Assembly: GCA_022702705.1 (NCBI GenBank)
Contig: CM040423.1
Coordinates: 114,633,738-114,697,737, forward strand
DNA length: 64,000 bases
Direction of reading: 5' to 3'
DNA from: Papilionanthe hookeriana x Papilionanthe teres
Lineage: Eukaryota > Streptophyta > Magnoliopsida > Asparagales > Orchidaceae
A program made the translations under genes and the position numbers. Shown here in pieces: positions 24,315 through 36,541 of this stretch. Below the pieces are notes generated by a model that saw nothing but the letters and a program-made list of their open reading frames with translations, did no database searches and was not told the origin of the DNA. Every line of letters starts with the position of its first letter. Within the stretch, counting starts at the first letter, position 1.

Positions 24315-26588
24315 AGTACCCTGCAACAGAAAAGATGATGAATGCTTTCAAATGGAAATTTGTGACTACTTAAAAAATTAGCATTTTAAGGAAATGTTTG
24401 AAGAAAAAAGGAACAAGAAGCTGAAATGGAAGATGAATATGATGAGATAGAAAATGAGGAACCGGACTATGTTCAAGAAAGATTTGGGATATTGGATATT
24501 ACAAAAAATGATAATAGAAGTTTAATTCCATCTATCCCAAAACCTCCTGAACTTGAAATAAAAATCCTTCCAAATCATTTAAAGTATGTGTTTTTAAGAG
24601 AGTTATCTACATTACTAGTCATTGTATCCTCAAAATTAAATTATTTGCAAGATAAGAAACTACTAGAAACCTAGAGAAGATATAAAAATGCTTTTGGTTG
24701 GATTTTAACTGATATTGAAGGAACCAGTTCATCAATTTGCATTCATAGAATTCTATTTGATGAACAACATAAACCTAAATATAATCTACAAAGGGGATTA
24801 AATCCATTGATGAAAGAAGTAGTGAAAAAGAAATTTTAAAATGGTTGGATGTTGTAATTATATATCATATTTCAGATAGTGCATGGGTAAATCTGATCCA
24901 TTGTGCTCCTAAGAAAGGAGGAGTGATAGTGATGATTAACGAAAGAAATGAATTAATAACCACAAGACAAATTACTATTTTGTAAACCTGTATTGATTAT
25001 CAAAAACTAAATGTTGACACTAAGAAAGATCATTTTCCTTTACCTTTTCTAGACAAAATGTTGGATAGGCTCGCCGGGCACAAATATTTTTGCTTTTTAG
25101 ATGATTATACTAGCTATCATCAGATACCAATTGCTTCTAAGGATCAATAAAAGACAACATTTACTAGTCCTTATAGAACATTTGCTTTTCGAAAAATGCC
25201 CTTTGGATTATGTAACCCACCTGCAACATTCAAAGATGTATGATGTCAATTTTTAGTAATTAGATTGAGAATGCAATAGAAGTTTTTATGGAGGATTTTT
25301 TTGCATTTGGAACTTATTTTGAAATTTGCTTAAATAATTTAGAAAAAATATTGCAATTATGAGAAAAAACTAATTTAGTTCAAAATTGTGAGAAATGTCA
25401 ATTTATGGTTGCAGGTGGAATTGTAATGGGGCTTAAAAATTTTGAATATGGCATGGAAGTAGACTTTGCAAAGATTCAAATCATCATGAAACTATCACCT
25501 CCAACTACAGTGAGAGGGGTTAGGAATTTTTTAGGACATGCTGGGTTTTACATTCATTATATTAAAGATTTTTAAAAAATTACTAAACCTCTATGGCAAC
25601 TTTTAGAAAAAGCTAAGAAATTTAATTTTAATGAAGAATGCTTAAGTATTTTTGAATTATTGATGGAAAAGTTAATCACTGCCTCAATAATAGTTTCACC
25701 TAATTGGGAGAAACCATTTGAACTTATGTGTGACGCTAGTGATTACGCGATTAAAGCTGTTTTAGGACAAATGTATGATAAAATTTTCAAATTTATATAC
25801 TATGCTAGTAAAACTCTTAATGAAGCTCAAATTAACTACACAACTGATGAAAGGGAGTTATTAGTGATTCTATATGCTTTTGAAAAATTTAGGTCATACA
25901 TAATTCAAATTAAATGTATAGACATATAGACCACTCAGCTATCAAATATTTAATGCAAAAGAATGATGCTAGACTAAGGTTAAGTAGATGGGTACTTCTA
26001 ATGCAAGAATTTGACTTCATAAAGGATCTGACAACCAAATAGCTGATCATTTAACTAGGCTGGAATAATATGAATTTTCTAACTTTGAAAATGAAATCAC
26101 AGAAACATTTCTTGATGAACAACTTTAAAATATTAAGAATTGAATTTATCGTGGTATGCTGATATTGTGAATTATATTTTAAGTGATATTTTACCACCTT
26201 GATTAGCAAAGGAACAATAGAAAAAATTTATCTAAGATGCCAAATTTTATTTTTGGTATGACCCATATTTATATAAACAATGCAAGGATTTAGTTATTAG
26301 GAGATGGTACCTTATAAAGAGATGGAACCATTTATTCAGAAATACAATGATTCTGAATTTGGGGGACATTTTGGAACTGACAAAACTGCACATAAGATTT
26401 CACAATCTGGATTCTATTGGCCTATTCTTTTTAAAGATGTTAACAGATATATTAAATTATGCGATAGATGTCAGTGAGTAGGTATCATTTCTAGGAGAAA
26501 TGAAATGCCTCTAAATTTTACATTGAAAGTTGAAATTTTTAATGTTTGGGGATTAGATTTTATGGGATCATTTAATCCTTCATCTGGA
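24315..26588 (+). pseudogene. Ath-1 pol: RT, RNase H and N-terminal integrase
   Basis: Decayed Athila pol with many stops. RT begins around 24690 and shows DYQKLNVDTKKDHFPLPF (25000), HKYFCFLDDYTSYHQI (25080), FAFRKMPFGLCNPPATF (25180), and the catalytic box as FMEDF at about 25289, where the family has F/YMDD. RNase H (25650-26070) has ELMCDASDYAIKAVLGQ and TTDERELLVILYAFEKFRSYI. Integrase follows, with its HHCC finger (GTDKTAHKISQSGFYWP, LCDRCQ; 26360-26480) and the first catalytic Asp in VWGLDFMG (about 26550). The gene is cut at a TA repeat by the LINE pair and resumes at 34148. Confidence 0.9.
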
Positions 26589-26612
26589 TATATATATATA
26601 TATATATATATA
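26589..26612. repeat. (TA)12 at left LINE junction
   Basis: A pure TA run between Athila integrase (SSGYI) and the 5'-truncated end of LINE-1. The integrase codons here normally give a short YI stretch, so a few TA steps were probably native and were the landing site. Confidence 0.9.
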
Positions 26613-28314
26613 AGGATCAGTCAAATTATTCAAGTGAACTTATGCAGGCTTTGGATCAAATTCAGAACTCAGGAATCACTGTGGGCTAAATTCCTTGCTG
26701 GAAAATACTGTAAATATTCTCATCCCTCCCTGGTAACCAATAAGATGGGAGATTCAAAGCTATGGAAAGCCATGATAAAGAACTGGCAGCAAGCAGAGAA
26801 GCTCTATATTTGGAACCATGGTAATGGAGAGCTCAATTTTTGGCTAGACCATTGGTGCCCCCAAGATTGGCTACAACCCAGCACCACTCACATCAACCTG
26901 AATCTCCAGGTTGCTTATTGCTGGGATGGAGAAAATTGGTCTTTACCAATGCTTCACACAATTCTGCAGGCACCTTCAGCTAGGAGAGTTGCCTCAATCA
27001 ATTTTAATGGAAACAATCCAAACTCAATTGTTTGGAAGGCTCTCAACCATCAAAATCTCTCTAAAGCAATCTACTCCCAAATCTTTCACTGGGAATCTAT
27101 CCCCTGGGGTGATTCAGTCTGGCACAATCACCTTTCCCCATCAATGAATCTTTTCTGCTGGAGATTATTCATGAAATTCTTACCCACAAATGATATACTG
27201 AAATGAAAGGATTGAGAGGCCCATCCTGCTACAGTCTCTGTCATAAGGAAGAAGAATTTATGCCCCATATTTTTTTTTGCATGTACCTTCTCTCAACAGA
27301 TCTGGAACAACTTGATGGAGTAGCTGAGAATCAACACTCTACATCTCCAATGGAAAGAGCTGAGAACTTGCTGGATTGACTGGCATACGCTGGGAGCTGG
27401 AGCCCTCCCTTTTCTCACTGCTTGGTTCATTTGGATGGCCAGAAACAAGGCCATCTTTGAGAATCAATCCCCTCCTGATAAGGAAGAGGCAAGGAATTGC
27501 CTGACTTACATTCAGAAGTTTATCCTGGTTAAGAAGCTCCCTAACATCTGTACCTCCATCCGAACATAGAATTTCAAACCCCCTAAGATTATACAAGTTT
27601 TCTGGTACCCCCCAAGTAAAAATTTCATCAAAGTAAATACTGATGGAAGTTTTCTTGAGGGTAATGTTGGTATGGGGGGATTGTTCAGAAATTTCTTAGG
27701 GGAATGTCTGTTGTTCTTCCACACTCCTCTTATAACATTGAACCCTTTGGAGGCTGAACTAATTTCTGCCTTTTGGGCAATTAAGTTGGCTCAGAGATTC
27801 CAATGGAATAATCTTGTAGTGTTAGGAGACTCCATGGAAATGATACAATTGCTCCATTCCAATTGCTCTTCCAACTGGTACCACTACCAGTGGATTAAGA
27901 AGATTAAGCTCATCAGTTCTCAGCTAGAGGTGAAGTTTCAATTCATATATAGAGAAGGTAACAAGCCTGCTAATTGGCTTGCAAGAAGAGGAGCCCTCTC
28001 ATCCAATGTGGAGCTTTCAACTTCTCCACCTCATCAACTAAAGATTTTGTTGGCTGGTGATCTCCTTGTTGTCCCTCACCTTAGACTTCAAACCAAATGA
28101 TCAAGGGGCTTGTTGAGTCTGCTTTTTGAGTTACAGATGTATGTCCAGTATACTTATATATACCTGATATATAACTATACTTATTTGGTGGTTGTACTTT
28201 TCTTTTACTTTTGGGTGGAGTTGTACTAGTAGAGCTCCTCTGGTTTTTTAGGGGTCCCCTCTCCATTGCCTTTTGTACCCACTTGTTGGCTTAACATGTA
28301 GGGAGTCGTTTGCT

Positions 28315-28317
<3 letters not shown>
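26613..28317 (+). mobile_element. LINE-1: 5'-truncated plant L1-type LINE
   Basis: Only the 3' end of ORF2 remains. 26640-27206 encodes the region after RT, including a zf-RVT-like stretch (LWAKFLAGKY, GDSKLWKAM, GNGELNFWLDHW, PSMNLFCWRLF); it ends in a stop at 27204 after a frameshift or substitution. 27610-28100 encodes an RNase H domain (VNTDGSF, LEAELISAFWAI, GDSMEMI, REGNKPANWLARRGA) ending at TGA 28098-28100. A ~220-bp 3' UTR runs to a TA tail. Truncation at the 5' end is normal for target-primed reverse transcription. It is related to, but distinct from, LINE-2. Confidence 0.9.

Positions 28318-28369
<52 letters not shown>
28318..28369. repeat. (TA)26 shared tail of two LINEs
   Basis: A pure TA run that is the 3' tail of LINE-1 (plus) and, read on the other strand, the 3' tail of LINE-2 (minus). 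The two elements meet here tail to tail with no other DNA between them. Confidence 0.93.
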
Positions 28370-28371
<2 letters not shown>

Positions 28372-28390
28372 AAAAAACCAAAAATATTAT

Positions 28391-31300
28391 TTAAGAAACT
28401 GTCTTACATCTAACATGTGGGATTGCAATTAAATCCCCATGTAAAAGAGAACTAAATAAAGGAAAGGAAGAGTAATTGGCACTATAAATAACATCATGAG
28501 AAGAAGAAGCCTTGGTTGCTAGCCAATTAGCAGGTTGATTTCCCTCCCTATAAGTATGACTCCATAGAATTGTGATAGATGAGGAGAGAAGGTTAATTTT
28601 GTTCAGCCAAATCTGAAGAAACCAAGGCACATCAACTTGAGACAATATGATTTGCAATAAATACAGAGAATCCATTTCCAAGTGAATAAAATGATGATGT
28701 TTCATAATAGCAATTTTTAAACCCCAAAAGGCAGCAATTGCTTCAGCTTCCAAAGCATTAAATGCAATAATAGGTGCTGAGAAAAACCATATACAATGTC
28801 CTTTATAATTTCTGCATAGACCTCCAATACCAGCTGAAGAAGTTTTGAAGCTTCCATCAATATTAATTTTAAGCCAGGGATTCTTAGGTGGTCTCCATAT
28901 AACAAGCATAACTTTGTTTTTGATGCCTTGAGTTGAAGAAAGAACAAAATTCTGAATCTTACTAAGAAAAGTAATACAATTTCTGATGACAAGATCAAAA
29001 GAGAACACCTTATTATTGAAAATTAAATCATTCCTGGCTAGCCATAAAAACCAAAAAATCACAAAAGGGATGAAATAATAAGGAGAAGTTTTCCAATGTG
29101 CCCAGTTGCAATGTAAAAAGATATGCCCAATGGTCTCTTCATCACAATGACACAAATGACACCTGGATGGACCTCTAAGTCCTTTAAGTTTAAGAATATC
29201 ATCTGTTGGCAGCATCTCTTTAAATAATTTCCAACAAAAAAGGACATAGAAGGTGTGATGTATTTATTCCAAAGTTTAGCACTCCAGTCATTTTTTTGCC
29301 AATTAAAACAGGTTTGATAAATGAATTTAGATAAACTATGATTATGAGGCTTTTTGACAATCGATCTATCTTTTTTCCAATATGAAAAGGAGTACTTAAG
29401 ATCATATTATGAAAATCGCGAGGACATATTCTTGAAATTTATGCAAATTCCAAATACCATCACTCCAACAATCAGCAATGTGTCGAATAGGAAAATTAGG
29501 ATTAAAATGTGCTTCAAAGGACTCATTAAACAACCAATTATCAAACCAGAAGCTAATTTGACCATTACCTATTTCCCATATGAACATCTTTTCAGCATGG
29601 AATCTAACTTTAACTAGCTCCTTCCAGTTTTTAGAATCTCCAGGTTTAAGGCTTACTTGAGAAGGATGATTGTTAAGACAATATTTAGCATGCATAAATC
29701 TTGCCCACAATGACTTTTGTGCTCTGAAGTTAATCCATTGCTTGCGGTAGAATGTAAAGCCGAGATGCTCGAAAGCTTTTAAAACCTAAGCCACCACAAT
29801 CAAGAGGCTTACATAACTTCTCCCAATTGGTCCAATGCATTTGCTTATGTTGTCCTTCCCAAACAAATTTATTAAACATAATAGAAAGCATTTTCTCGTG
29901 TACTCTTCTTCATTTTTATCATCTGCATTATATAAAGAGGAAATGCGGTTAACACACTCCTTAAAAGTGTTATTCTTCCACCATTGGATAGAAAAGAGTT
30001 GTACCAACAATTAAGTTGAGAAGATATTTTAGCAATGATATCATCATAGTGAGAAAGTTTCCTTCTTCCTTTGATTAGAGGAAACCCAAATACTTTAGAG
30101 GATATTGAGTTTCTCTATAGTTAGTGAAATCGAAATCCACTTTTTCATTTGGGCAGTAATTCTAGAACTTGTAAGAAATTGGCATTTAGCTTTGTTAAAA
30201 ACCATTCCAGAAATTTCTTCAAAATCGGACAAAACTTTCATGAGACATTTAATAGATTGTTTACCTCCATTAGAGAAAACTATTACATCATCAGCATAGG
30301 CTAAATGGCTGACTAAATGAGTAGATCTATGTTGATATTGAGTGTACTCGATGAGTAAACCGCATATGATTCAAGCATTCGTGAAAGATAATCAAAAACA
30401 AGGATGAAAATATAAGGTGACAGTGGATCTCCCTGTCTAATGCCCCTTCCAGATTTAAAGAATCCATGGCTAAAACCATTTATAAGCACACTATAATAAT
30501 TATTGTTTAACCATCTATAAATGAGATTACGAAGTTAGAGCTGAATCCTCTATCTCGCAAGAACATTAAGAATAAAAGTCCAACTGATGGAATCAAAAGC
30601 CTTAGCAATATCCAATTTAAAAACAATATTTGATCCTCTGCAGCATTTATCAATGTCATTTATCAGTTCTTGTGCTAAAAGAACATTATCACATATGTAT
30701 CTTCCCTTTATAAAAGCACCTTGATTTTCAGAAATGAGATTCTCCAATAAAGGCCAGTAACCGTGCAACTAAGACTTTACTTATGATTTTGGAGAAGGTG
30801 GAAGATAGGCTAATGGGTCCGAAATCTCGCCAGTTGGACTTTCTTTTATCCTTAGGGATTAAAACAATAAGTATTGGAAGCAAAATACTTAGGGAGATTA
30901 TTTCCCGAGAAAATAACATTGTATTGCCAAGACCACATCGATTTGATAATCAACCAATTTTTTTATAAAAGTCAGTCGTAAATCCATCCGGCCCAACTGT
31001 CTTACCTCCATCAATTGTTTTAAGAGCCTCAAAAACTTCATTAGCATCGGGAGGTTGAACCAAATAATCCATATTAATATTACTCGAAATCGGATCTTAT
31101 AAGATTAGGAGAATAAGCAGCAGAGTTCACGAGCCGATAAGAGAATAGTTTGGAAAAATAAGCAATAGCATCATTAGCAATATCCATAGAGTTGAATAAC
31201 CATGTATTATCGGCAGATTTGATCTTCAATATCACATTAACGGATCTTTTAAACTTAATGGCAGCATGAAAAAAATTTTGAGTTTCGTCTCCATGCTTAA

Positions 31301-32340
31301 ACCAATTGACAGCTGCTTTTCTTGAAGGAAGAGTTCTTCATTCTTAATAGCTGAGTTTAATCTACTATATGCTTCATTTAGATTATAATCAGAATCTAAA
31401 CCATCCTCAACCAGCTTTTCTAAATCAGTTACCTTAGCCTCAGCTTCAGTAACTTTCTGATGTACATTTCCAAAAACAGCTCTATTCCAATGTTTCAGCT
31501 TACTAGCAATCCTTTTGTGTAATTGCCAAAGCTTAGAAAGAGGATCAGAATAAAATATTTGCAAAGGAGCTTTCCAATTATCAGCAATTAATTGATTATA
31601 ATCCGGATGAGAAGACCATACATTAAGGTATCTAAAAACTAAATTCTTAACAGTTGGAGAAAGAGCACATGTAATCGAGTAAAGGAGAGTGATCGAGTTT
31701 AGCCTTGCAAGGTGTTTAACTTTAGTAATAGGGAACATGTTCAACCAAAGTTGATTAACAGAACTCTGTCAATTCTTTCATAAATATTACCTCTCCTCCA
31801 TGTAAAAGGAGATCCTTCAAATCCAATATCAAAAAGGTTAGCTGAAGTAATATTATTAGTGAAGTTCAGCATTGCATTTAGATTAGGATTTCTCCCACCC
31901 TTTTTCTCACTAGGGTGTGCAATGGAATTGAAATCTCCACCAACAATCCAGCCATCAATCATTGAACTACTAATATGATGTAAAATATTCCATAAATCAA
32001 TTCTATCAGCATTCAGAGTAGCAGCATATATAAAGGAAGCAAAGCCATTGAACTGATCCAATTCGAAGTGAAAATGCAACAACTGATAGTGATTAAACAA
32101 GATATTAATTTTCAGCTCTTTTCTATAGAGTAACCAAATTTTATTGGAACAATTAGCTAGAAAAGTATAACCAGGAAATTTTTAGTGAATCTATCAAAGT
32201 TAGATTTCACCAAAGGCTCTAGAATGACAATAATCCAAAAATGGTGAATCCTCGTTTAAATTTAGAAGTCTATTAAGGGAGCCGGGATCAGCCACCCCTA
32301 ATATTCCAAGCATAAGAATTTAATCATTAATAATATTTTT
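28391..32340 (-). pseudogene. LINE-2 ORF2 (endonuclease, reverse transcriptase, RNase H)
   Basis: Order on the minus strand: AP-endonuclease part with VGGDFNSIAHPSEKKGG and FTWRRGNIYERIDRVL (31741-31960); linker; RT with NWRDFGPISLSSTFSKIISKVL (around 30860), NQGAFIKGRYICDNVLLAQE (30700), KLDIAKAFDSISW, GIRQGDPLSPYIFIL (30430), and the catalytic AYADDV at about 30287-30301; a zf-RVT-like region (29402-29710, WARFMHAKYC); and RNase H (28391-28900) with INIDGSF, EAEAIAAFWG, LEMDSL and REGNQPANWLA. The last 274 codons (28391-29215) are open, but several frameshifts lie upstream. Catalytic residues of RT and RNase H are still legible. Confidence 0.9.
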
Positions 32341-32351
32341 TACTCCTCTAG

Positions 32352-33857
32352 TCATCCTAGAAGAAGAATTTGCTTCACTGCAGGATTATGAATAATGTTG
32401 CTTTCAGAGAGATTCTTTAACTCCAGTGATTTCTTCTTTCTTGCTTTTTGAACCATCCAATCATTACTAATTTCATTACTAATGGCTGTCATACCTGCTG
32501 ATATTTCAGTAACCAACTGAGTTGGTTGTTGAAATACAGGATAATTAGTAGGCTTAGGATGAACCTCAATAGATTGATAATGAGTAAGAGGATCTTCTTG
32601 CAGAGATTCATTAGTAATTGGAGCTTCTGTAATTGTGAGACTATGATCGGCGAAGAAATAGATGATTTGACAGGTATGTCCAATAATTTCTCCAATCACA
32701 TTAACGAGTAATTCCGAAACTCGAACGGGTTCAAGCAACAATAGGCTCATCAACGGATTCAAAAATAAACTCGAGTAGCAGAATTGATTGTTTGATCAAC
32801 AATAGGCTCATCAACAGATTCAACAGTAGATTCCTTAGCAATAATAGAAATTGGATCAGCAGGTTCAGCAACAGGTTCAGCAACAGGTTCAGCATCAGAA
32901 GCAATAATAACAGGCTCAACAACAGGATTAATTATTTGAACATCAGGCTCCTTAATAGTTAATTGTGACTCTTCTCCAGGAGAAACAGTGATAGTAGATT
33001 TAACAGAATTAATAGCAGTTTGCAATTCCTTCTCAGCCACAATAACGATCGATTTGATAATTTAGGATCTTTAATCCTATTTGTCTTCAAGTGAGGATGC
33101 GGCCTAAAACAATTACCATTGGAATGTCCAAACATTTTACAATGGTGACGAGTAATATGGCTTATTCTCCATTATGACATTTTGCCAATATCCATTATGA
33201 GGTGTACCAATCCAAATTTCTTCAACATCGGCAAGAGATACATCTCTTTCTACAAGAATCCTTGCCACGAAGGCCTAGTGAGTTGAAAGGTAGGCATATC
33301 CAGCTTCAATGGTCTTCCTAAGGCAGTTCCAATAGCATATAAAATTTGATGATTAAATAGATGAAGCTTCAGATTAGGTAATTTATACCAAATAGGAATT
33401 CTTGATGGGGATCAAAAGAAGGAGACCATTTTAGAAGTTTCATAGGAATTCCATCAATCAAAACGAATTTTTTGGAGAATAAGTTAGCATAATCCACTTC
33501 TTTAGAAAGTTGGATCATAATATGCCTTCCATCAAAGAGTCCAACCTTCCAAGAACACAATAATCTAAAATTCTCAAAGCACTTTCGTATGACTTCCATT
33601 TTAGGATGACCAAGTTGAAATTTACCAATTAAAGTAAATTTATGAACATCCACAAGTGAAGAGATTTCATGATCTGAAAGAATTAAGGCAGGCTTACCTC
33701 CCTTCTTCTCAATTTTTTTAATAAATTGGCAATCACCCTTACCATTAGCAGCATCATGATAAAACTGTGGAAAAACCAGTTTATCAGAGGAAGTCGAAGA
33801 ATCAAGACCAGTCACTTCAGCAAAAGTCTTTGCCGGGGAATGAATTTGATCAGCCAT
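32352..33857 (-). pseudogene. LINE-2 ORF1 (DUF4283-type RNA-binding protein)
   Basis: Starts MADQIHSPAKTFAEV at 33857. The 5' third (33369-33857) gives the DUF4283-like core found in plant LINE ORF1 proteins: LVDVHKFTLIGKF, LLCSWKVGLFDGRHIMIQL, YANLFSKKFVLIDGIPMKLLKWSP. After a frameshift near 33370 come a zinc-knuckle-like HHCKMFGHSNGNC (about 33110-33150) and an acidic Pro/Glu-rich tail with repeats such as EPVAEPVAEPAD and SVDEPIV (32760-33040). It is an RNA-binding nucleoprotein in living LINEs; here it is broken by at least three frameshifts. Confidence 0.82.
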
Positions 33858-34091
33858 AAAAATCCAGATGAAATCAAGAAGCCTCAGAAATGAAAAATTC
33901 AAAAAAGAACAAAACCGGGAAGGCAGAAAATGGATGAATCAATAAGAAATGCAATGACAGAATGAAAACTAAAAGAAATAGTCTTCAATATATCAAAACA
34001 TCAAGGAAACAGATGAGAACTGAGAAGGAAATGAAGAATCGCACCAAGAATGCTCCACAAAATCCGGCTCCATTCTCTTTGAATATATATC

Positions 34092-34094
<3 letters not shown>

Positions 34095-34147
<53 letters not shown>
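34095..34147. repeat. (TA)26 at right LINE junction
   Basis: A pure TA run between the 5' end of LINE-2 and the resumption of the Athila integrase. About 20 integrase codons expected between SSGYI and the DVRSVSKF block are absent, so some target DNA was lost or overwritten by TA expansion. Confidence 0.92.
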
Positions 34148-34151
<4 letters not shown>

Positions 34152-34865
34152 TTCGAAGTGTTTCAAAGTTTCTAATGAAAAATATTTTCACAAGATATGG
34201 AATTCCAAGAATTATCATTACTGATGGTGGATCCCATTTTAGAAATAATCTGATTCAGAAATTGACTGGAAAATATACTATTATGCATAGAATCTTAAAT
34301 TCTTATCATCCCCAGAGAAGTGTTTTAGCTGAAGTATCTAATTACGAAATTAAAAAAAATTTTGGATAAATCTATAAATCCTCATAATATAGATTGGTCT
34401 GTAAGATTAGATATTGCATTATAGTCATATAGGACTACTTATAAAGCTCCTATAGTAATCTCCTTATAGACTGATTTTTGGAAAAACTTGTTAATTACCA
34501 GTTGAATTAGAACATAAAGCATATTGGGTGATTAAAGAGTTCAATTTCAATTTAAAGGATGTTGGTGAGAAAAAATTATTGCAACTTAATGAATTGGAAG
34601 AAATAAGAAATGAATCTTATGATAATGAAAGAATTTTTAAGGAGAATATAAAGCTATGATATGATCAGAATTTTGTAAGAAAGAGAATTAAATCTCGATA
34701 GGATGTTTTGTTATACAATACAAGATTAATATTATTTCCTGGAAAACTTAAGTCTACGTGGATAGGAGCTTTCACTGTTATAAAAATTTATTAGTTTGGA
34801 GCTATTGATATTTATTGGGCATCGATTGAAACCATATTTTGAGGTTTCATGACCTTATTATAAAG
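34148..34865 (+). pseudogene. Ath-1 integrase, C-terminal half
   Basis: Continues the integrase cut at 26588. It shows VSKFLMKNIFTRYGIPRIIITDGGSHFRNN (34150-34245, second catalytic Asp in TDGGSHF), then frame-broken pieces of the core and C-terminal domain (VELEHKAYWVIKEFN-like near 34500; RLKPYFE-like near 34830). Stops start at 34367. A run-in frame from 33962 crosses LINE-2 leader and TA repeat into this gene by chance. Confidence 0.85.
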
Positions 34866-35377
34866 AGGTTTTAATGTTAAGTCATCCTGAATAAAACTAA
34901 AGTTTGTCGGGCTGACAACGTTAAATCGAGCACTTTATTGGAGGCTAATCATAGTTATCTTTATTGTTTAATGTGTTTTGATGTGATTTGAGTAATATAA
35001 TTATTAGATATTCTTATATGTGAGTCCTACTCACTCATAATGATCTTAGATTTAGCTAACTATTGGATTGAATCAAATATTTGGAGTTTATTTGGATGAA
35101 ATGATGTTGGAGCAAAATTTTAAACTAGCGTCAACGGCAGGCAAAACAGCGCTAACGATGGGATTTTCTAGTGAACAATTTTATTTTTTGAAGCTTGGTC
35201 ACTGACAGCGGCCTATTCAGCATCGACAGCACTGACAGCCGAGAAGTGGTTTTTGGAGTTTTAAATGGCAGAATTTGGTGATTTTGAGCAGTAATCTCAC
35301 CCTTATAACTCCCTAAACTCATTATAAAACTCATTAACTCCAAATAAATGAAAACATAGTTCCAAAATTTGCATTCC
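34866..35377 (+). promoter_or_regulatory. Leader before ORF3a with LTR-like GC module
   Basis: Non-coding spacer between pol and ORF3a. At 35100-35240 it holds TTGGAGCAAAATTTTAAACT followed by AGCGTCAACGGCAGG, CAGCGCTAACGATGGG and CACTGACAGCGGCC...GACAGCACTGACAGCC. The same order (TTTGGAGC..., then a GCGC/GACGGCG module) is found in the LTR U3 of this family (7385-7535, 39860-39985). A TTATAAC box at about 35295 lies 80 bp before the ORF. An internal promoter is an inference. Confidence 0.5.
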
Positions 35378-36541
35378 ATGGCCTCCAACTTCTTAGAATC
35401 TCCAAGATTTAGAGTTTTCAACATAAGAAAGTTCATCAGTTTTGAGGCGCAGCGACTTTGTGATAAAGTCCTTATTAAGAGGAGACTTATCAAAGGAAAA
35501 GACATTGTCCATCCAGGTATGAATCTTCCTAGTACTCGTGTTGAAGAAATTATTATACAAAGGTGTTTGGAATTGTATTGTTACACTGCTTACACAGTAG
35601 TCATTCCTGTGGTGATGGAATTTTATGCAAATCTTAATGGAATTAACCAATGAGTCGTCTATGTGTGAGGTAGATGGATATCATTCACTCCATCCAAGAT
35701 TAATGAACTTAACATGATATATAATGTGTCAATCTATCATTATAGCAATTTTTTCCTTATGAGAGACAATATAAATGAAATATATCGATATATGGCGGAT
35801 GAAGGCGAAGACTGGGAAATAAAAGATGACCAGTATGTTAATTTCTCTACTATTTTATTAAATCTCGTGTCAAGGTAGTGAAATTTCTTTACTTCCTCAA
35901 AATTACTCCTAGCTATGAAAATTAGTAAAGTGACAAAAGAAAGTGTAATCTTAAACTATTGTGTTCAAACTGGAAGACCTGTTGATATTGGCACCATAAT
36001 TGTGAAATTTATTTTGGGTTTAATTGTGCTTTGATCATGTTAAGGCTTGGGACAACCTTCCACTATATTTATTTTTTGCAGCCAATCACAAGTGTCATAT
36101 GAGAGTTGGGAAAAAGTGCTTCTCCCTTAGAAGCCTATGGACCGAACTAATGTTTATGACTGTTCAACAATTGGGGATGAAAATGATCTGAGCATAACTG
36201 TAGACCAATCATTTCAGAGTTTACTACCTATTCAACCTCATTTTCCTGAAAATGCGCAGTTTATTTTGAGAATGATCAAGAACCTCGAGAAAGATGTATG
36301 AAATCTTATGGATGCAAATAACAATATATCTGAATTATTTGATCACCTAGATTGGAGGATGAAGGAACTGTTTGATCATACTGGGTGTATGGAAGAAGGA
36401 TTGATACGATTGATGAAGAAAAAGGCTTGGATTGAAGAGAATTTGACTGATGAATTCTTATATCGACAGTTCTACAAGTTTTTTGTTCACCACCAATTCA
36501 TGGAAGATATCAGAGAAGATAGTACTGACATTGATGAGTAG
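35378..36541 (+). pseudogene. Ath-1 ORF3a (Athila env-like / plant transposon protein)
   Basis: First of two ORF3 copies. It starts MASNFLESPRF and keeps FISFEAQRLCDKVLIKRRLIKGKDI and VVIPVVMEFYANL (to 35650); after frameshifts come MADEGEDWEIKDDQYVNF (about 35790), KISKVTKESVILNYCVQTGRPVDIGTII (35920-36000), and a clean C-terminal piece (36308-36541) with FDHLDWRMKELFDHTG and a Glu-rich helix. The middle matches the better-preserved ORF3 at 45183-46180. Athila elements carry this ORF between integrase and the 3' LTR; its role is unproven, and an envelope-like function was proposed from its position. No signal peptide or clear membrane segment is visible here. Confidence 0.8.

Larger units (their letters stand above)
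28370..34094 (-). mobile_element. LINE-2: near full-length plant L1-type LINE
   Basis: A minus-strand non-LTR retrotransposon of about 5.7 kb with 5' leader (33858-34094), ORF1 (33857-32352), ORF2 with endonuclease, RT and RNase H (about 32340-28391), and a very short 3' end leading into (TA)26. The length is close to full size for plant L1 elements. Both ORFs are broken. It sits in the Ath-1 integrase and has TA runs on both sides (28318-28369 and 34095-34147). Confidence 0.9.

Noticed and set aside
34872..35370. Separate solo LTR before ORF3a
   Set aside because: Only the GC module and a short upstream word resemble the LTR; there are no TG/CA ends, no conserved 3' block and no target duplication.
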